Assembly: GCA_022865725.1 (NCBI GenBank)
Contig: JALHTP010000088.1
Coordinates: 1-14,122, forward strand
Length of the DNA stretch: 14,122 nucleotides
DNA from: Methyloceanibacter sp.
GTDB taxonomy: Bacteria > Pseudomonadota > Alphaproteobacteria > Rhizobiales > Methyloligellaceae
Direction of reading: 5' to 3'
Made by a program: the position numbers and the translations under genes. This document shows, piece after piece, positions 13,581-14,122 of the stretch. How positions within the stretch are numbered: the first letter of the stretch is position 1; each line of letters begins with the position of its first letter. The notes under the pieces were generated by a model. It saw only the letters and a program-made list of their open reading frames with translations, ran no database searches and had not been told where the DNA came from.

Positions 13581-13592
13581 AGCCCCGATGAT

Positions 13593-14122
13593 TCAGACGG
13601 CTGACGATGCGGCCACTCGCGTGCGTGCGGCATGACCGAACAGGAGCGCGACCACGCCGCCGAGCACAAGCGCGCCCGCCAGAAACAGCAGCGCCGCCGT
13701 GAACGAGCCCGTTTCCTGCTTGATCACGCCGATGATCGGAGGCCCTACCAATCCGCCTGCATTGCCCAGCGAATTGACCAGCGCGAGCCCCGCCGCGGCG
13801 CCCGTGCCGGTCAGGATCGACGTCGGCAGCGACCAGAACGTGCCGATGGCGGCATAGGTGCCGACCGTGGCGAGGGTGAGCGCGGCGAGGGTGAGGGCAA
13901 GCGGCCCAGTGAAAGCCGACCAGGCGAAAGCGGCGCCGGCAAAGAAGAGCGGCAGCGCCACATGCAGGATGCGCTCGCCGGTCCGGTCCGAATGCGCGCC
14001 CCACAGCACCATCGCGATGGCGGCAAAGAAATACGGGATGGCGGTGAGGAAGCCGATTTTGAGCGGCGCGAGCCCGTAGGTCTGGATCACTTGCGGCATC
14101 CAGAAGCCCACGCCGTAGAAGC
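13593..14122 (-). CDS. MFS transporter, ACS-type (C-terminal half; 5' end beyond window)
   Basis: The frame is open to the right edge: three codons (F-Y-G) precede the GTG at 14111, so that GTG is internal and the gene starts outside the window. About 175 residues are visible, with six hydrophobic segments expected for TM7-TM12. 'GFWMPQVI', 'IPYFFAAIAMVLWG', 'SDRTGER' and 'NSLGNAGGLVGPPIIG' are characteristic of the anion:cation symporter branch of the major facilitator superfamily, which imports organic acids such as tartrate, phthalate or galactarate with protons or cations. The SDRTGER loop is the TM8-9 counterpart of the MFS loop 2-3 motif. The protein ends soon after TM12 (HAARTRVAASSAV). 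Substrate cannot be assigned from this half. Confidence 0.9.
   Translation of the reverse strand, partial: FYGVGFWMPQVIQTYGLAPLKIGFLTAIPYFFAAIAMVLWGAHSDRTGERILHVALPLFFAGAAFAWSAFTGPLALTLAALTLATVGTYAAIGTFWSLPTSILTGTGAAAGLALVNSLGNAGGLVGPPIIGVIKQETGSFTAALLFLAGALVLGGVVALLFGHAARTRVAASSAV

Overview
The window is GC-rich and densely coded, and looks like chromosome from an alphaproteobacterium, most likely of the order Hyphomicrobiales (Rhizobiales). This rests on the base composition, the gene families, a palindromic intergenic repeat (1079-1127) of a type very common in Bradyrhizobium-like genomes, and a candidate EcfG-type general-stress promoter at 10407-10432. I see no tRNA, rRNA, CRISPR array, insertion sequence or phage gene. 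Species cannot be told.

Layout. 1-1047 (-): murein endopeptidase MepA, cut by the left edge. 1048-1373: 326 bp divergent region with two palindromic repeats and two leader hairpins. 1374-1799 (+): small exported L,D-transpeptidase. 1841-3019 (-): exported secretory-lipase-type alpha/beta hydrolase. 3216-6174 (+): probable three-gene operon of a cyclopropane-fatty-acid-synthase-like methyltransferase, a Tat-exported beta-carbonic anhydrase, and a VIT/CCC1 metal transporter with an N-terminal ferritin-like domain. 6317-7790 (+): DUF1254/DUF1214 protein broken by one extra base in a C6 run. 7841-7920: inverted pair of short palindromic repeats. 8068-10319 (+): two tandem paralogous exported Ntn hydrolases of the choloylglycine hydrolase/penicillin acylase family, closed by a strong terminator. 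10547-12658 (+): AI-2E/PerM-family membrane protein with a long C-terminal soluble module. 12627-13361 (-): exported SGNH hydrolase whose 3' end overlaps the transporter gene tail to tail. 13397-13580: mosaic of inverted repeats. 13593-14122 (-): C-terminal half of an MFS transporter, cut by the right edge.

How the genes relate. Most products act in the envelope or periplasm. MepA and the L,D-transpeptidase lie head to head and do opposing jobs on peptidoglycan cross-links. The paired Ntn hydrolases probably cleave linear amides in the periplasm; their substrate (bile-salt-like, penicillin V or acyl-homoserine lactone) cannot be read from sequence.

The recurring oddity is apparent loss of signature residues. 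By hand alignment the methyltransferase lacks the active-site Cys and bicarbonate ligands of E. coli Cfa, the ferritin-like domain of the VIT protein lacks its ExxH pair, the SGNH hydrolase has Glu for the usual His, and the transporter's C-terminal module looks like a cobalamin-binding sensor without its ligands. I did not find a clearly new multi-gene system. The transporter-sensor fusion and the methyltransferase/carbonic anhydrase/metal-transporter operon are the best leads. All family calls were made by eye, without database searches.
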